Shown here piece by piece: positions 28,079 through 37,522 of a stretch of DNA of 64,000 nucleotides (position 1 is its first letter; each line of letters opens with the position of its first letter). A program made the translations under genes and the position numbers. The notes beneath the pieces were generated by a model that made no database searches, was not told where the DNA came from, and worked only from the letters and a program-made list of their open reading frames with translations. Source of the stretch: Halomonadaceae bacterium T82-2 (GTDB taxonomy: Bacteria > Pseudomonadota > Gammaproteobacteria > Pseudomonadales > Halomonadaceae); NCBI GenBank assembly GCA_001577635.1, contig LSBP01000010.1:1-64000 (forward strand), read 5' to 3'.

Positions 28079-29506
28079 TCAGCGTACGTAGACGTCTTGC
28101 ATGACTTGGTTGCTGTAGTCCCGCCCGTAGCGGTTCAGTGCGTAGCCGTACATCGCCAGTCCGGCCACCATCCAGATACCGAAGATCAGCCATTCGGTGC
28201 CGGTCAGGGCGGAGGGGCTGCCCGGCAGGTAGAGGCAGGCCATGATGAAGGAGAAGGCCACCGCCAGGCTGCCCACCAGCTTGGCGTTGCCGACCCGGAA
28301 GGGGCGCTCCATGTCCGGCTCGCGGACCCGCAGGACCATGAAGGACAGCGCCACGAACAGGTAGGCGATGACGATGCCCAGGCCGCCGGCATCGACCAGC
28401 CAGACCATCGCCGGACGGCCCAGCAGGGGCGCGAGCATCGACAGCAGGCCGATCATCAGGATGGCGTTGGTGGGCGTCTTGTGGGTGGGGTGCAGCTTGG
28501 CGAGGAAGGCCGGCAGCATGCCCGAGTGGGCCAGCGCGTAGATGGCGCGGGAGCCGCCGATGTAGAAGGCGTTCCAGCTGGTGATGATGCCCGCGATCCC
28601 GGCCAGTACCATGAGCTTGCTGCCCCACGGGCTGCCCATGACGACGGCCATGGCATCGGGCACGCTCAGCGTGCTCTCGACCAGGGTGTCGTGGCCGAGC
28701 ATCAGGCTGGTGCCGAGGATGATCAGCGCGTACCAGGCCACCGCCATCATCACCGAGACGATCAGCACCTTGCCGATGTCGCGGAACGGCAGGTTGATCT
28801 CCTCGGCGGCCTGGGGAATCACGTCGAAGCCGACGAACAGGAAGGGCACCATCACCATCACCGCCATGATGCCGCCGGCCAGGCCGCCGTCGGCGCCGTG
28901 GTTGAACAGCGGGGTCATGTTGATGCCGTCGCCGGTGAACAGCGCGCCGGTGATGAACAGCACGCCGACCACCAGGATCAGGCCGGTGACCAGCTTCTGG
29001 ATCAGCGCCGCCGTCGAGATGCCGAGGTAGTTGATGACCATCATGATCAGCGAGCCGATCACGCCGACCGCCACCCAGCTGGCCTTGACGTCCCAGCCGG
29101 CGACGGTCCACAGGTGGCCGACGGCATAGCCGGGCAGCAGCTGCTCGACCACCGTCGGCAGGGCCACCGCCTCGAAGGAGACGACGCCGACGTAGCCGAG
29201 CACGATGCTCCAGGTGCAGATGAAGGAGGCGAAATGGCCCAGCGCCCGATAGCTGTAGACGTGCTCGCCGCCGACCTTGGGCATGGCGGCGGCCAGCTCG
29301 GCGTAGGTCAGGCCGACCAGCAGCACGGCGATGCCGCCGACGATGAAGGCGAGAATGGCGCCGAGGCTGCCGGCGTCCAGGATGGCGGTGCCGGTGAGCA
29401 CGATCCAGCCCCAGCCGATCATGGCGCCGAAGGCCAGGGCGAGCACGTCGCCTCGGGCCAGCACGCGGACGAGCTTGTCCGTCTGATGGGAAGTGTCTTG
29501 CATCAT
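28079..29506 (-). CDS. APC-superfamily amino acid permease
   Basis: A 475-residue amino acid permease with about twelve membrane helices of the APC superfamily, starting LVRVLARGDVLALAFGAMIGWGWI. Placed directly upstream of gabD and divergent from a GabR-like regulator, it most likely imports GABA or a related lysine or putrescine breakdown product, though it is not an obvious GabP by sequence. Two adjacent ATGs (29503 and 29506) are possible starts. A further in-frame ATG at 29539 would add eleven residues. None has a strong ribosome site. Confidence 0.8.
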   Translation of the reverse strand: MMQDTSHQTDKLVRVLARGDVLALAFGAMIGWGWIVLTGTAILDAGSLGAILAFIVGGIAVLLVGLTYAELAAAMPKVGGEHVYSYRALGHFASFICTWSIVLGYVGVVSFEAVALPTVVEQLLPGYAVGHLWTVAGWDVKASWVAVGVIGSLIMMVINYLGISTAALIQKLVTGLILVVGVLFITGALFTGDGINMTPLFNHGADGGLAGGIMAVMVMVPFLFVGFDVIPQAAEEINLPFRDIGKVLIVSVMMAVAWYALIILGTSLMLGHDTLVESTLSVPDAMAVVMGSPWGSKLMVLAGIAGIITSWNAFYIGGSRAIYALAHSGMLPAFLAKLHPTHKTPTNAILMIGLLSMLAPLLGRPAMVWLVDAGGLGIVIAYLFVALSFMVLRVREPDMERPFRVGNAKLVGSLAVAFSFIMACLYLPGSPSALTGTEWLIFGIWMVAGLAMYGYALNRYGRDYSNQVMQDVYVR

Positions 29507-29610
29507 TGTTGTCCAATCCAGGTTTCTTGATGTTGTCATGGTGAGGACCGACTTACCTTGCAGGCCCGGTCCTGAAGGCACGCTAGCAGCGTGCCGGTCG
29601 GCATTGAATA

Positions 29611-29639
29611 GACCAATTCGGCGTTCGACTGGACCAATT
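29611..29639. promoter_or_regulatory. Direct repeat GACCAATT, candidate MocR operator
   Basis: GACCAATT occurs at 29611-29618 and 29632-29639 in direct orientation, 21 bp start to start (two helical turns), between the divergent permease and MocR-type genes. MocR proteins such as GabR bind direct repeats, so this is the natural operator candidate. Confidence 0.5.
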
Positions 29640-29687
29640 GCCGGTCCACGCCGAGAATGGGCGCCTTGTGGGGAGGAAAAAGACACG

Positions 29688-31184
29688 ATGGCAACGCAAG
29701 ATGCCCGACTGAGCGAGTTGTGGGCCGCCTATCGGCGACAGCCCGAGAGTCTCGGCAAGCAGGTGCGCGTCGAGCAGGCCCTGCGCGGCGTGATTCATTC
29801 GCACTGGCCCGGCGGGGTGCGCCTGCCCTCCCAGCGACGCATCTGCGCCCGGCTGGGGCTGGCGCGCGGCACCCTGGTCAAGGCCCTGCAGCGGCTCATC
29901 GACGAGGGCCTGCTGGTGACCGGGCAGGGCAGCGGGACCTGGGTGTGCCGGCCCTGTCAGGCGCCGGTGGCCCCGCTCGCCGAGGCCGCGCTGTCGCGTT
30001 CCGGCGAGGCGGCACTGTCGGCGCGGGCGAGGGCGGTGCTGGCCAGCCCCGGAGCCAGCTCGATCCAGAGCGGCGCCTTCATGCCCGGCATCCCCGACAT
30101 CGCGCACTTTCCGATGCGCAAGTGGCGCTCGCTCTATGCCAGCGTCACCGTGCCGCAGAACACCCTGCTGCTGTCCTATTCCACCGGCGGGTACGGCCCG
30201 CTCAAGCGCGCGATCCGCGATTTCCTGCAGCGCTGGCGCGGCATCCGCTGCGAGACCGACCAGATCATCATCACCGAAGGGGCGCATCACGGCATCGAGC
30301 TGTGCACGCTGGCGCTGGCCGATGTCGGCCAGCGGGTACTGCTCGATTCACCCTGCTACTGGGGGGCGCGCAACGTCTTCATGGCGGCGGGGCTCGAGGT
30401 CGAGACCCTGGCCTGGCATCCCGAGTCCGGGTATGTCCCGCGCACCTGCTCGCGGCCGGTGCATCTGGCCTACTTCACCGGCAGCCATCACTATCCGCTG
30501 GGCGTGCCGACGCGCGCCGCGGACAAGCGGGCGCTGTGTCGCGAGGTGGGGGCCTCGTTCGTCATCGAGGACGACTACGAGTTCGCCGACGACGGCGGCA
30601 GCGACCTGCTCTTCGATCCGCAGGGCAGCGCCGGCGTGTTGGTGGGCACGTTTTCCAAGCTGCTGTTTCCCGGGCTGCGGCTGGGCTACCTGGTGGTGCC
30701 GCGAGGGCTGGCGGACCCGCTCAACCGGCTGCGCAGCGAGGTCTTTCGCGAAGGGCGAATGATGGACCAGGCGGTGCTGGCACAGTTCATCGACGACGGG
30801 GATCTGGATGCCTGGAATCGGCGCATTCGCCGGGACTACCTCGCCCGCCAGCAGGTCCTTCACGACCGACTCTACGACCTGCCCGGCGTCAGGCGGCTAT
30901 CCGCGCCCAGCGGCTCGATCAGCCTGTGTCTCGAGCTCGACCCCGAGATCGACGATGTGGCCCTGACCCAGCGGCTGCTCGAGGCGCAGCTGGTGGTGCG
31001 CCCGTTGAGCCTGGCCTGCGGGCGGGACGATCCGCGCCGCGGGCTGGTGATGGGCATCGGCATGGTCTCCGGCGAGGGGCTGCGCCACGAGGCCGATCGG
31101 CTGCGCCGGGCCTTGAAACGCTACTTGAAAGTGTCGCGCCGTCGCGGTGCCCGGAAGGAGGCACCGCGTGACCGAAGGGGGTGA
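29688..31184 (+). CDS. MocR/GabR-type PLP-dependent regulator
   Basis: A 498-residue MocR regulator. The GntR winged helix covers residues about 25-90 (LPSQRRICARLGLARGTLVKALQRL), and the aminotransferase-like domain follows with the PLP lysine K324 in GTFSKLLFPGLR. GabR of Bacillus binds GABA and PLP to activate gabTD, and this protein sits divergent from the permease-gabD unit. GGGAGG at 29671-29676 gives the ATG at 29688. It is a second MocR regulator in the window, distinct from the EnuR-type one. Effector identity is inferred. Confidence 0.82.
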   Translation: MATQDARLSELWAAYRRQPESLGKQVRVEQALRGVIHSHWPGGVRLPSQRRICARLGLARGTLVKALQRLIDEGLLVTGQGSGTWVCRPCQAPVAPLAEAALSRSGEAALSARARAVLASPGASSIQSGAFMPGIPDIAHFPMRKWRSLYASVTVPQNTLLLSYSTGGYGPLKRAIRDFLQRWRGIRCETDQIIITEGAHHGIELCTLALADVGQRVLLDSPCYWGARNVFMAAGLEVETLAWHPESGYVPRTCSRPVHLAYFTGSHHYPLGVPTRAADKRALCREVGASFVIEDDYEFADDGGSDLLFDPQGSAGVLVGTFSKLLFPGLRLGYLVVPRGLADPLNRLRSEVFREGRMMDQAVLAQFIDDGDLDAWNRRIRRDYLARQQVLHDRLYDLPGVRRLSAPSGSISLCLELDPEIDDVALTQRLLEAQLVVRPLSLACGRDDPRRGLVMGIGMVSGEGLRHEADRLRRALKRYLKVSRRRGARKEAPRDRRG

Positions 31185-31187
31185 CGC

Positions 31188-32384
31188 TCAGGCGTCCACC
31201 TGGGCCTTGACCTTCTCGACGATGTGCGCGCCGATCGGGATGGCCGAGGTCGCGGCGGGCGAGGGGGCGTTGCAGACGTTGACGGTACGGGCCGTGTTGA
31301 CGAACAGGAAGTCGTCGATCAGCTGGCCGTCGCGGGAGACCGCCTGGGCCCGGACGCCGGCCGGGTAGGGCGTCAGGTCGTCGGCCGTCAGGCTCGGGCA
31401 GTACTTGCGCACCTCCTCCAGGTAGCCGCCCTTGAACAGCGAGTTCTTCATCTCGTGGAGACCGGCGCGCCAGTGGCTGCGCAGCACCCGGCGAATGCCG
31501 GGATTGGTGCCCATGGCCATCAGGTCGCGCAGCGAGATGTCGCGCTTGCGATAGCCCTCGCGCTTGAAGGCCAGCACGGCGTTGGGGCCGACGGTCACCG
31601 TGCCGTCGATCATGCGGGTCAGGTGCACGCCGAGAAACGGCATCCCGGGATCGGGGATGGGGTAGATGAGGTGATTGACGATGGTGTTGTGCTGCGGAGC
31701 CAGCCGATAGTACTCGCCGCGGAAGGGGCAGATCGTGAAGGAAGGGGTCAGCCCCAGCATGCGCACCGTGCGATCGGCCATCAGGCCGGAGCAGGACACC
31801 AGGTGGCGAGTGGTGAAGGCGCCCTGCGAGCTGGTCACCACCACTTCGTCGCGGCGTTCCTCCAGGGCGGTCACGTCCGCGTCGTAGCGGATCTCGCCGC
31901 CGGCGCGGCGAAAGACGTCGGCCATCCGGGCGGTGACTGCGGCGTAGTCCACGATGCCGCTCGAGGGGACGAAGATGCCGCCGACGCCGGTGATATCGGG
32001 CTCTCTTTCGCGCAGCGCCTCGGCGTTCAGCCATTCGCGCTCCAGCCCGTTGGCGCCGGTACGCTCCCAGATCGACTGCATGCGGGTCATTTCCACGTCG
32101 TTGGTGGCGACCAGCAGCTTGCCGCAGGTTTCGTAGGCGATGTCGTGGGTATCGCAGAAGGCCTTGGTGGCGCGGTTGCCGGCCAGGCAGAAACGGGCCT
32201 TGAGGCTGCCCGGCGCGTAGTAGACGCCGGCATGGATGACGCCGCTGTTGTGGCCGGTCTGGTGGTGCGCCGGCCCGCCTTCCTTCTCGAGGACCAGCAT
32301 GCGCCGGTCGGGGTAGGCTTCGATGAGCTGCATGGCGGTCGACATGCCCAGGATGCCGCCGCCGATGATGATGAAGTCGTACAC
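31188..32384 (-). CDS. lhgO: L-2-hydroxyglutarate dehydrogenase/oxidase
   Basis: A 398-residue FAD-dependent enzyme that converts L-2-hydroxyglutarate to 2-oxoglutarate, feeding electrons to the quinone pool. The FAD-binding motif is DFIIIGGGILGMSTA at the N-terminus, and HQTGHNSGVIHAGVYY is the family signature. It consumes the product of GlaH. The start codon is GTG. It lies 135 bp behind glaH on the same strand and meets the MocR gene tail to tail only 3 bp away. Confidence 0.9.
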   Translation of the reverse strand: MYDFIIIGGGILGMSTAMQLIEAYPDRRMLVLEKEGGPAHHQTGHNSGVIHAGVYYAPGSLKARFCLAGNRATKAFCDTHDIAYETCGKLLVATNDVEMTRMQSIWERTGANGLEREWLNAEALREREPDITGVGGIFVPSSGIVDYAAVTARMADVFRRAGGEIRYDADVTALEERRDEVVVTSSQGAFTTRHLVSCSGLMADRTVRMLGLTPSFTICPFRGEYYRLAPQHNTIVNHLIYPIPDPGMPFLGVHLTRMIDGTVTVGPNAVLAFKREGYRKRDISLRDLMAMGTNPGIRRVLRSHWRAGLHEMKNSLFKGGYLEEVRKYCPSLTADDLTPYPAGVRAQAVSRDGQLIDDFLFVNTARTVNVCNAPSPAATSAIPIGAHIVEKVKAQVDA

Positions 32385-32519
32385 CGGAATCTCGCAGGTT
32401 GAGGGAGTCAGGGGTATCGCCGTTAGCGTTGTTGCCAGGGGCTGGCCTGTCCCCGGCGCCCCTTGCCGGAGCCAACGGCGATGGCTCTGTTGCGGGAGTG
32501 GGGTGGACTGGCGGATGGC

Positions 32520-33482
32520 TCAGTCGATCCGTGAGGTGGCCAGTGTCTTCTTGTGGGTGAAGTAGCCCCGCTGGCGCATCAGTTCGCGGCGCAGCTCCGG
32601 GTGCGGGGTGAAGCGGTCGCGGCCGTGCAGCCAGAAGTGGTTGTTGATCAGCAGGAAGCTGCCGACCGGGACGGGCAGGGACAGGCGTGCGTCGCTGCCT
32701 TCCAGGGATTCCGAGAGGTCGGTGAGCCAGTTGCCTTCCTCGAAGTCACGGGGCTGTACGAACTGGTCGATGTAGGCCATCACCGGGCGTCCCTCGGCAT
32801 CGACGTCGAACACGCTGTGATAAACGTCCCGGGCGACCTTCTTGCTGGGCGGTGCCGACCAGCGCATCTCGCGGCGCGCCAGCGGATGGCGGTAGAAGCG
32901 CTCCAGATCCTCCCAATCGTCCAGGTGCAGCAGCAGGGAATTGCCGCCCTCCATGTTCCGCTCGTCGACCTTCATCATCAGCACGTAGTCGGTGTCCTGC
33001 TCGACGAAGGTGCCGTCGTTGTGCAGTTCCATCACGCGATGCGGCTGGCGCAGGTAGCTGTCCGACGCGTCGACGTTCTTGACCACGAAACGCGCATAGT
33101 ACTGGCCGCTCATGGCGTCGAAGTTGGAGCGCCCGAAGCAGTGCGCCACGGCGGTCGACAGCTTGATCATCGCGTCGACCTGTTCGACCTGGTTCACCCC
33201 CTCGGCATCGATCAGCAGCGCCCCGTGAGCACGATCGACCAGCGTGTCCACCAGCAGCGGCTGCAGCGTGTTGCGGCACAGGTCATCGAGCACCTTGGCG
33301 ACGCGAAAGCGCAGCATGGACTTGTACTCGAGTGCCTGGACGGGCAGGTCGTCGACCGCGTCGAGAAAGGCCGTCACCGTCTCCGCCTCGAAGGTCAGCT
33401 GCAACAGGCGGGGCGACTGGGGCAGGGGGGCGAGCCGGAATCCGTGCGTGTTGATCTCGGCGAGCGAGGGCAGGGCTGTCAT
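32520..33482 (-). CDS. glaH: Glutarate 2-hydroxylase (CsiD)
   Basis: A 320-residue Fe(II)/2-oxoglutarate dioxygenase that hydroxylates glutarate to L-2-hydroxyglutarate in lysine breakdown through cadaverine or aminovalerate. The iron ligands appear as His-x-Asp in MELHNDGTF and a distal His in [12 protein letters not shown], with the 2-oxoglutarate-binding Arg following. Length matches E. coli CsiD/GlaH (325 residues). Its upstream region (33483-33649) is markedly AT-rich and shared with the divergent csiR. Confidence 0.92.
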   Translation of the reverse strand: MTALPSLAEINTHGFRLAPLPQSPRLLQLTFEAETVTAFLDAVDDLPVQALEYKSMLRFRVAKVLDDLCRNTLQPLLVDTLVDRAHGALLIDAEGVNQVEQVDAMIKLSTAVAHCFGRSNFDAMSGQYYARFVVKNVDASDSYLRQPHRVMELHNDGTFVEQDTDYVLMMKVDERNMEGGNSLLLHLDDWEDLERFYRHPLARREMRWSAPPSKKVARDVYHSVFDVDAEGRPVMAYIDQFVQPRDFEEGNWLTDLSESLEGSDARLSLPVPVGSFLLINNHFWLHGRDRFTPHPELRRELMRQRGYFTHKKTLATSRID

Positions 33483-33649
33483 GGCGAACCTCTTGGTTGT
33501 GCTAGGGAATGCGTGGAGCCAACATGGAATAAAAAAATATCTACATTTTTTTATTATGTCAAAATTATTGGGTTTTAGAGAAATTGTGCCGTTTTCCCGA
33601 CCTCACCGGAGTTGGGTATGATGGGCTTCTCTACCGCAAGGAATGCTTC

Positions 33650-34339
33650 ATGACCCAGCCCGCCCCGCGTCCCAATCTGGCCATCAGCGCCTACCGTCAG
33701 CTCAAGCGCGACATCATCCGCGGCGTCTACGCTCCCGGTGAAAAGCTGCTGATGAGTCGGCTCAAGGCGCGCTACGACCTGGGCGTGGGGCCGGTACGCG
33801 AGGCGTTGTCGCAACTGGTCGGCGAGCATCTGGTGACGGCGGTCAGCCAGCGCGGCTACCGGGTCGCCGCCATGTCCGAGCAGGAGCTCAACGACATCTA
33901 CGATGCGCGGGCCCATCTCGAGGGGCTGATGCTCGAACTGGCGATCGCCAGGGGCGGGGACGAGTGGGAGGCCGACATCCTCGCCAAGCTGCATACCCTG
34001 GCGAAGGTGGTGGAAGTGCATAATGCCGACGAGATGCTGGATGTCTGGGATGCCCGCCACAAGGCGTTTCACCACGCCATCGTCGCCGGCTGCCAGTCGC
34101 CGCACCTGCTGCGCGTGCGCGAGTCGCTGTTCGACCAGGCGGAGCGCTATCGGCACCTGTGGCTGTGCGAGACGGTCTTTTCCGAGGCGGCGCTGGAAGC
34201 CAAGCGCCGCGAACACGCTGCCCTGGTCGACGCCATCCTGGCCCGTGACAGCGAGCGTGCCTGTGAACGAATGCGCGAGCACCTGATGACGCCGGTGCCC
34301 ATCATCCGCGAGGCCCTCGTCGCACGGGGCATCGTATAG
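33650..34339 (+). CDS. csiR: GntR/FCD regulator of glutarate catabolism
   Basis: A 229-residue regulator with an N-terminal GntR winged helix ([22 protein letters not shown]) and a C-terminal FCD ligand-binding domain whose metal-site His residues are visible ([11 protein letters not shown]). CsiR represses the csiD/glaH operon in E. coli and responds to glutarate. The divergent position to glaH supports orthology. It ends in TAG, followed by the SulP leader region. Confidence 0.88.
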   Translation: MTQPAPRPNLAISAYRQLKRDIIRGVYAPGEKLLMSRLKARYDLGVGPVREALSQLVGEHLVTAVSQRGYRVAAMSEQELNDIYDARAHLEGLMLELAIARGGDEWEADILAKLHTLAKVVEVHNADEMLDVWDARHKAFHHAIVAGCQSPHLLRVRESLFDQAERYRHLWLCETVFSEAALEAKRREHAALVDAILARDSERACERMREHLMTPVPIIREALVARGIV

Positions 34340-34421
34340 GCGAATGTCCTCGGTCCGTGCCCGGGCGGAGTGCGCGGGTCGTTTCTGGGCTGGTGGACGG
34401 GATGATCTTGCCCTCCCGGCC

Positions 34422-34430
34422 TGCTAGAAT
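34422..34430 (+). promoter_or_regulatory. Extended -10 promoter of the SulP transcript
   Basis: TGCTAGAAT is an extended -10 element (TGN plus TAGAAT). No good -35 is seen at normal spacing. It would start a transcript near 34437 with a leader of about 270 bases before sulP. Confidence 0.45.
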
Positions 34431-34475
34431 GCGACGCTTTGCCATGTACCGCTTCGACGAAAGGATGAACTCGCC

Positions 34476-34511
34476 ATGAGGTCGCGCGCGATCATCGCCA
34501 GTCCGCCCTAG
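34476..34511 (+). CDS. Possible leader peptide ending Pro-Pro-stop
   Basis: An 11-codon mini-ORF ([11 protein letters not shown], then TAG). Its ATG overlaps the TGA of another 11-codon mini-ORF at 34444-34479 ([11 protein letters not shown]). AAAGGA at 34460-34465 may serve as ribosome site. A Pro-Pro-stop end is a known type of ribosome-slowing sequence. A terminator-like hairpin follows 75 bp later, so an attenuation role is possible. Nothing else in 34340-34704 looks coding. Confidence 0.35.
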   Translation: MRSRAIIASPP

Positions 34512-34586
34512 TACCGCCCCCGCCTTGCGTGCCCGACACGCGCCCGGCGACGCCCGGCGTCTCGACCGCCGGTGAGCGTTGCGATT

Positions 34587-34613
34587 CCGTTCGCCCGAAC
34601 GGCTCCCGTTTTT
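34587..34613 (+). terminator. Terminator-like hairpin in the sulP leader
   Basis: CCGTTCGCCCGAACGG forms a 6-7 bp hairpin at 34587-34602, followed after six bases by TTTTT (34609-34613). GAGC upstream and GCTC downstream could lengthen the stem with a bulge. It lies inside the putative sulP 5' leader and would be an attenuator. Confidence 0.45.
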
Positions 34614-34629
34614 GAAGACCGAATACCGC

Positions 34630-34677
34630 ACGTACCCTTGTTGTGGGACGCTCCCGGAGAGCGCGGCGAGGGTACGT
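34630..34677 (+). promoter_or_regulatory. Second structured segment in the sulP leader
   Basis: ACGTACCCT (34630-34638) and AGGGTACGT (34669-34677) form a perfect 9-bp stem around a 30-base GC-rich segment, ending 28 bp before the sulP ATG. I could not match it to a known riboswitch class. Confidence 0.4.
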
Positions 34678-34704
34678 CGCCCCTGACGATACCTGGACAA
34701 CTGC

Positions 34705-36195
34705 ATGATCCGATCCCTGAAACAGACCTGGTTCTTCAACCCCAAGAACGACATCCTCGCCGGCCTGGTGGTCGCCATGGCGCTGATTCCCGAGGCCATC
34801 GCCTTCTCGATCATCGCCGGGGTCGATCCCAAGGTGGGGCTCTACGCCTCGTTTTCCATGGCCGTGGTGATCGCCTTCGCCGGCGGCCGGCCGGGCATGA
34901 TCTCGGCGGCCACCGGGGCCATGGCTCTGCTGATGGTCACTCTGGTCAAGGAGCACGGCCTGCAATACCTGCTGGTCGCGACCCTGCTCACCGGTGTGTT
35001 CCAGATCATCGCCGGTTACCTGAGGCTCGGCGAGCTGATGCGTTTCGTCTCGCGCTCGGTGGTCACCGGCTTCGTCAATGCGCTGGCGATTCTGATCTTC
35101 ATGGCCCAGCTGCCCGAGCTGACCAACGTCACCTGGCACGTCTATGCCATGACGGCGGCGGGTCTGGCGATCATCTATCTGTTTCCGCTGCTGCCGAAGA
35201 TCGGCAAGTCGCTGCCCTCGCCGCTGGTGTGCATCGTCACCCTGACGATCGTCTACATGCTCTCCGGCATGGATATCCGTACCGTGGGCGACATGGGCGA
35301 GCTGCCCGACAGCCTGCCGGTATTCCTGTGGCCGGATGTGCCGCTCAACCTGGAGACGCTGCTGATCGTCCTGCCCTATTCGCTGGGCCTGGCCGTGGTG
35401 GGTCTGCTCGAGTCGCTGATGACATCGACCATCGTCGACGAACTCACCGATACCGGCAGCGACAAGAACCGCGAGTGTCGCGGCCAGGGGCTGGCCAACA
35501 TCGCCACCGGCCTGCTCGGCGGCATGGCGGGTTGCGCGATGATCGGCCAGTCGGTGATCAACGTGAAATCCGGCGGGCGCGGGCGGCTGTCCACGCTGGT
35601 CGCCGGGGTGTTCCTGCTGATTCTGGTGGTGTTCCTCGGCCCCTGGGTGTCGCAGATTCCCATGGCCGCGCTGGTGGCGGTGATGATCATGGTCTCCATC
35701 GGCACCTTCAGCTGGGAGTCGCTGCGCGACCTGCGCAAGCATCCGATGAGCACCAATATCGTCATGCTGGCCACCGTGGTCGTGGTGGTGGCGACCCATA
35801 ACCTGGCGATCGGCGTGTTCGTCGGCGTGTTGCTGGCCTCGCTGTTCTTCGCCAACAAGGTCGGCCGGGTGCTCTACATCGACAGTCAGGCCAGCGACGA
35901 CGGTCAGGCCCGCGAGTATCGGGTCATCGGCCAGGTGTTCTTCACCTCGGCGGATCGCTTCACCAACGCCTTCGATTTCAAGGAGTCGCTGGAGCGGGTG
36001 CGCATCGACCTGTCGCGCGCGCACTTCTGGGACATCACGGCGGTGGACGCGCTCGACAAGGTGGTGATTCGTTTCCGGCGCGAGGGCACCGAGGTCGAGG
36101 TGGAGGGTCTCAATGAGGCGAGCGCCACGCTCGTCGACCGCTTCGCGGTGCATGACAAGCCCGATGCGGTCGAGAAGTTGATGAGCGGCCATTGA
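34705..36195 (+). CDS. SulP family anion transporter with STAS domain
   Basis: A 496-residue inner membrane transporter of the SulP family with 10-12 helices in the first 390 residues and a C-terminal STAS domain (about 405-496, including [12 protein letters not shown]). The N-terminal part carries [25 protein letters not shown], the SulP signature region. Substrates in the family include sulfate, bicarbonate and dicarboxylates; the residues do not settle which. A universal stress protein gene follows after 58 bp, a common pairing for SulP carriers. Confidence 0.88.
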   Translation: MIRSLKQTWFFNPKNDILAGLVVAMALIPEAIAFSIIAGVDPKVGLYASFSMAVVIAFAGGRPGMISAATGAMALLMVTLVKEHGLQYLLVATLLTGVFQIIAGYLRLGELMRFVSRSVVTGFVNALAILIFMAQLPELTNVTWHVYAMTAAGLAIIYLFPLLPKIGKSLPSPLVCIVTLTIVYMLSGMDIRTVGDMGELPDSLPVFLWPDVPLNLETLLIVLPYSLGLAVVGLLESLMTSTIVDELTDTGSDKNRECRGQGLANIATGLLGGMAGCAMIGQSVINVKSGGRGRLSTLVAGVFLLILVVFLGPWVSQIPMAALVAVMIMVSIGTFSWESLRDLRKHPMSTNIVMLATVVVVVATHNLAIGVFVGVLLASLFFANKVGRVLYIDSQASDDGQAREYRVIGQVFFTSADRFTNAFDFKESLERVRIDLSRAHFWDITAVDALDKVVIRFRREGTEVEVEGLNEASATLVDRFAVHDKPDAVEKLMSGH

Positions 36196-36253
36196 GTCGA
36201 CGCCGCGATGCGCCGACGATGAAGCGAACGATGGACAACCTGGGGAGTGCCCG

Positions 36254-37108
36254 ATGAAAGAACACGTCATGGCCTGCATCGACGGCTCCGGCTATGCCAC
36301 GGCGGTGTGCGACTACGCTGCCTGGGCGAGCCAGCGCCTCGAGGCACCGCTCACCTTCCTGCACGTGATCGACAATCACGCGCCGCCCGAGGCCGGCAAC
36401 CTGTCGGGCAACATCGGCCTGGGCAGCCGCGAGCACCTGCTCGAGGAACTGGCCTCGCTGGATGAACGCCGCGCCAAGCTGTCCCGGGAGCAGGGCCGGG
36501 TGATGCTCGAGGCGGCCTGCCAGCGGGCCGTCGACGACGGCGTTGACGAACCCCACAGTCGCCAGCGCAACGGCGAGCTGGTCGAGACGCTGCATGACCT
36601 GGAAGGCGAGACACGGCTGCTGGTGATGGGCAAGCGCGGCGAGTCCGCCCACCGGGCGTCCGAGCACCTGGGTTCCAACCTGGAGCGGGTGGTGCGCGCC
36701 GTGCATCGGCCGATCCTGATGGTGCCCGAGACCTTCCGCGCGCCCCAGCGGGTCATGGTCGCCTTCGACGGCAGCCGTACCACCCGCAAGGGCATCGAGA
36801 TGATCGCCGCCAGTCCGCTGTTCGCCGGCCTGACCTGTCATGTGGTGACGGTCGGGGCGGATATCGCCGATATTCAGGCGCAGCTCGACTGGGCGATCGA
36901 CACCCTCAACGATGCCGGCATCAAGGCCCACAAGGCGATCCGTGCCGGCGACGTGGAAGCCACCCTGCGCGACTATCAGCGCGAACAGGCCATCGACCTG
37001 CTGATCATGGGCGCCTACGGCCATTCGCGCATTCGCCACCTGCTGGTCGGCAGCACCACCACGGCCATGCTGCGCAGCGCCGATGTGCCGCTGCTCCTGC
37101 TGCGCTGA
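36254..37108 (+). CDS. Tandem-domain universal stress protein
   Basis: A 284-residue cytoplasmic protein with two UspA domains (about 1-155 and 160-284). The second domain ends with the ATP-binding pattern GAYGHSRIRHLLVGSTTTAML, matching G-x2-G-x9-G-S/T, so nucleotide binding is likely. The first has MGKRGESAHRASEHLGS, a variant of the same motif. GGGGAG lies before the ATG. Paired with SulP it may tune transport in response to energy state, as TeaD does for an ectoine transporter; that role is inference. Confidence 0.85.
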   Translation: MKEHVMACIDGSGYATAVCDYAAWASQRLEAPLTFLHVIDNHAPPEAGNLSGNIGLGSREHLLEELASLDERRAKLSREQGRVMLEAACQRAVDDGVDEPHSRQRNGELVETLHDLEGETRLLVMGKRGESAHRASEHLGSNLERVVRAVHRPILMVPETFRAPQRVMVAFDGSRTTRKGIEMIAASPLFAGLTCHVVTVGADIADIQAQLDWAIDTLNDAGIKAHKAIRAGDVEATLRDYQREQAIDLLIMGAYGHSRIRHLLVGSTTTAMLRSADVPLLLLR

Positions 37109-37135
37109 CCCCCTGAAACCACGAGGAAAGACCGG

Positions 37136-37516
37136 ATGATCCAGCGTCACGATACCAAGGCCCGCATGAGCCGGGCGGTGATTCACAACGGTGTGGCCTA
37201 CCTGTGCGGCCAGGTGGCCGGCCCCGAGGCACGCCACGGCGACATCACCGAACAGACCGAAAGCATGCTGGCGCGCGTCGATGCGCTGCTGGCCGAGATC
37301 GGCTCGGACCGCGAGCACCTGCTCGCGGCGACGATCTATCTGAAGGACGGTGCCGATTTCGCGGCGATGAACGCCGTCTGGGATGCCTGGGTCCCCGAAG
37401 GGCATGCCCCGGCGCGGACCTGCATTACCGCCCCGATGCCGGCCGACGAGCTGCGTGTCGAAATCACGGTGACGGCGGCGGTCAGGCAGGGGGATACCGG
37501 CAGCCGCCTCTACTGA
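37136..37516 (+). CDS. RidA family protein (YjgF/YER057c/UK114)
   Basis: A 126-residue Rid protein. The conserved substrate-binding Arg is in PARTCITA, and the ending [12 protein letters not shown] is the family's final strand. RidA proteins hydrolyse reactive enamine and imine intermediates made by PLP enzymes such as dehydratases. It lies 27 bp behind the Usp gene and may be cotranscribed. It belongs to a Rid subgroup rather than clearly to canonical RidA. Confidence 0.82.
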   Translation: MIQRHDTKARMSRAVIHNGVAYLCGQVAGPEARHGDITEQTESMLARVDALLAEIGSDREHLLAATIYLKDGADFAAMNAVWDAWVPEGHAPARTCITAPMPADELRVEITVTAAVRQGDTGSRLY

Positions 37517-37522
37517 AGGCCG

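Noticed and set aside
28049-29530. 493-codon ORF antisense to the permease gene
   Set aside because: His/Asp/Gln-rich composition typical of an antisense shadow of a membrane protein gene; the permease is clear on the other strand.
33540-33600. AT-rich stretch with ATGT and TTGT half-sites resembling E. coli CsiR operators
   Set aside because: Spacing and the TTTT halves do not match the E. coli pattern well enough to call a site.
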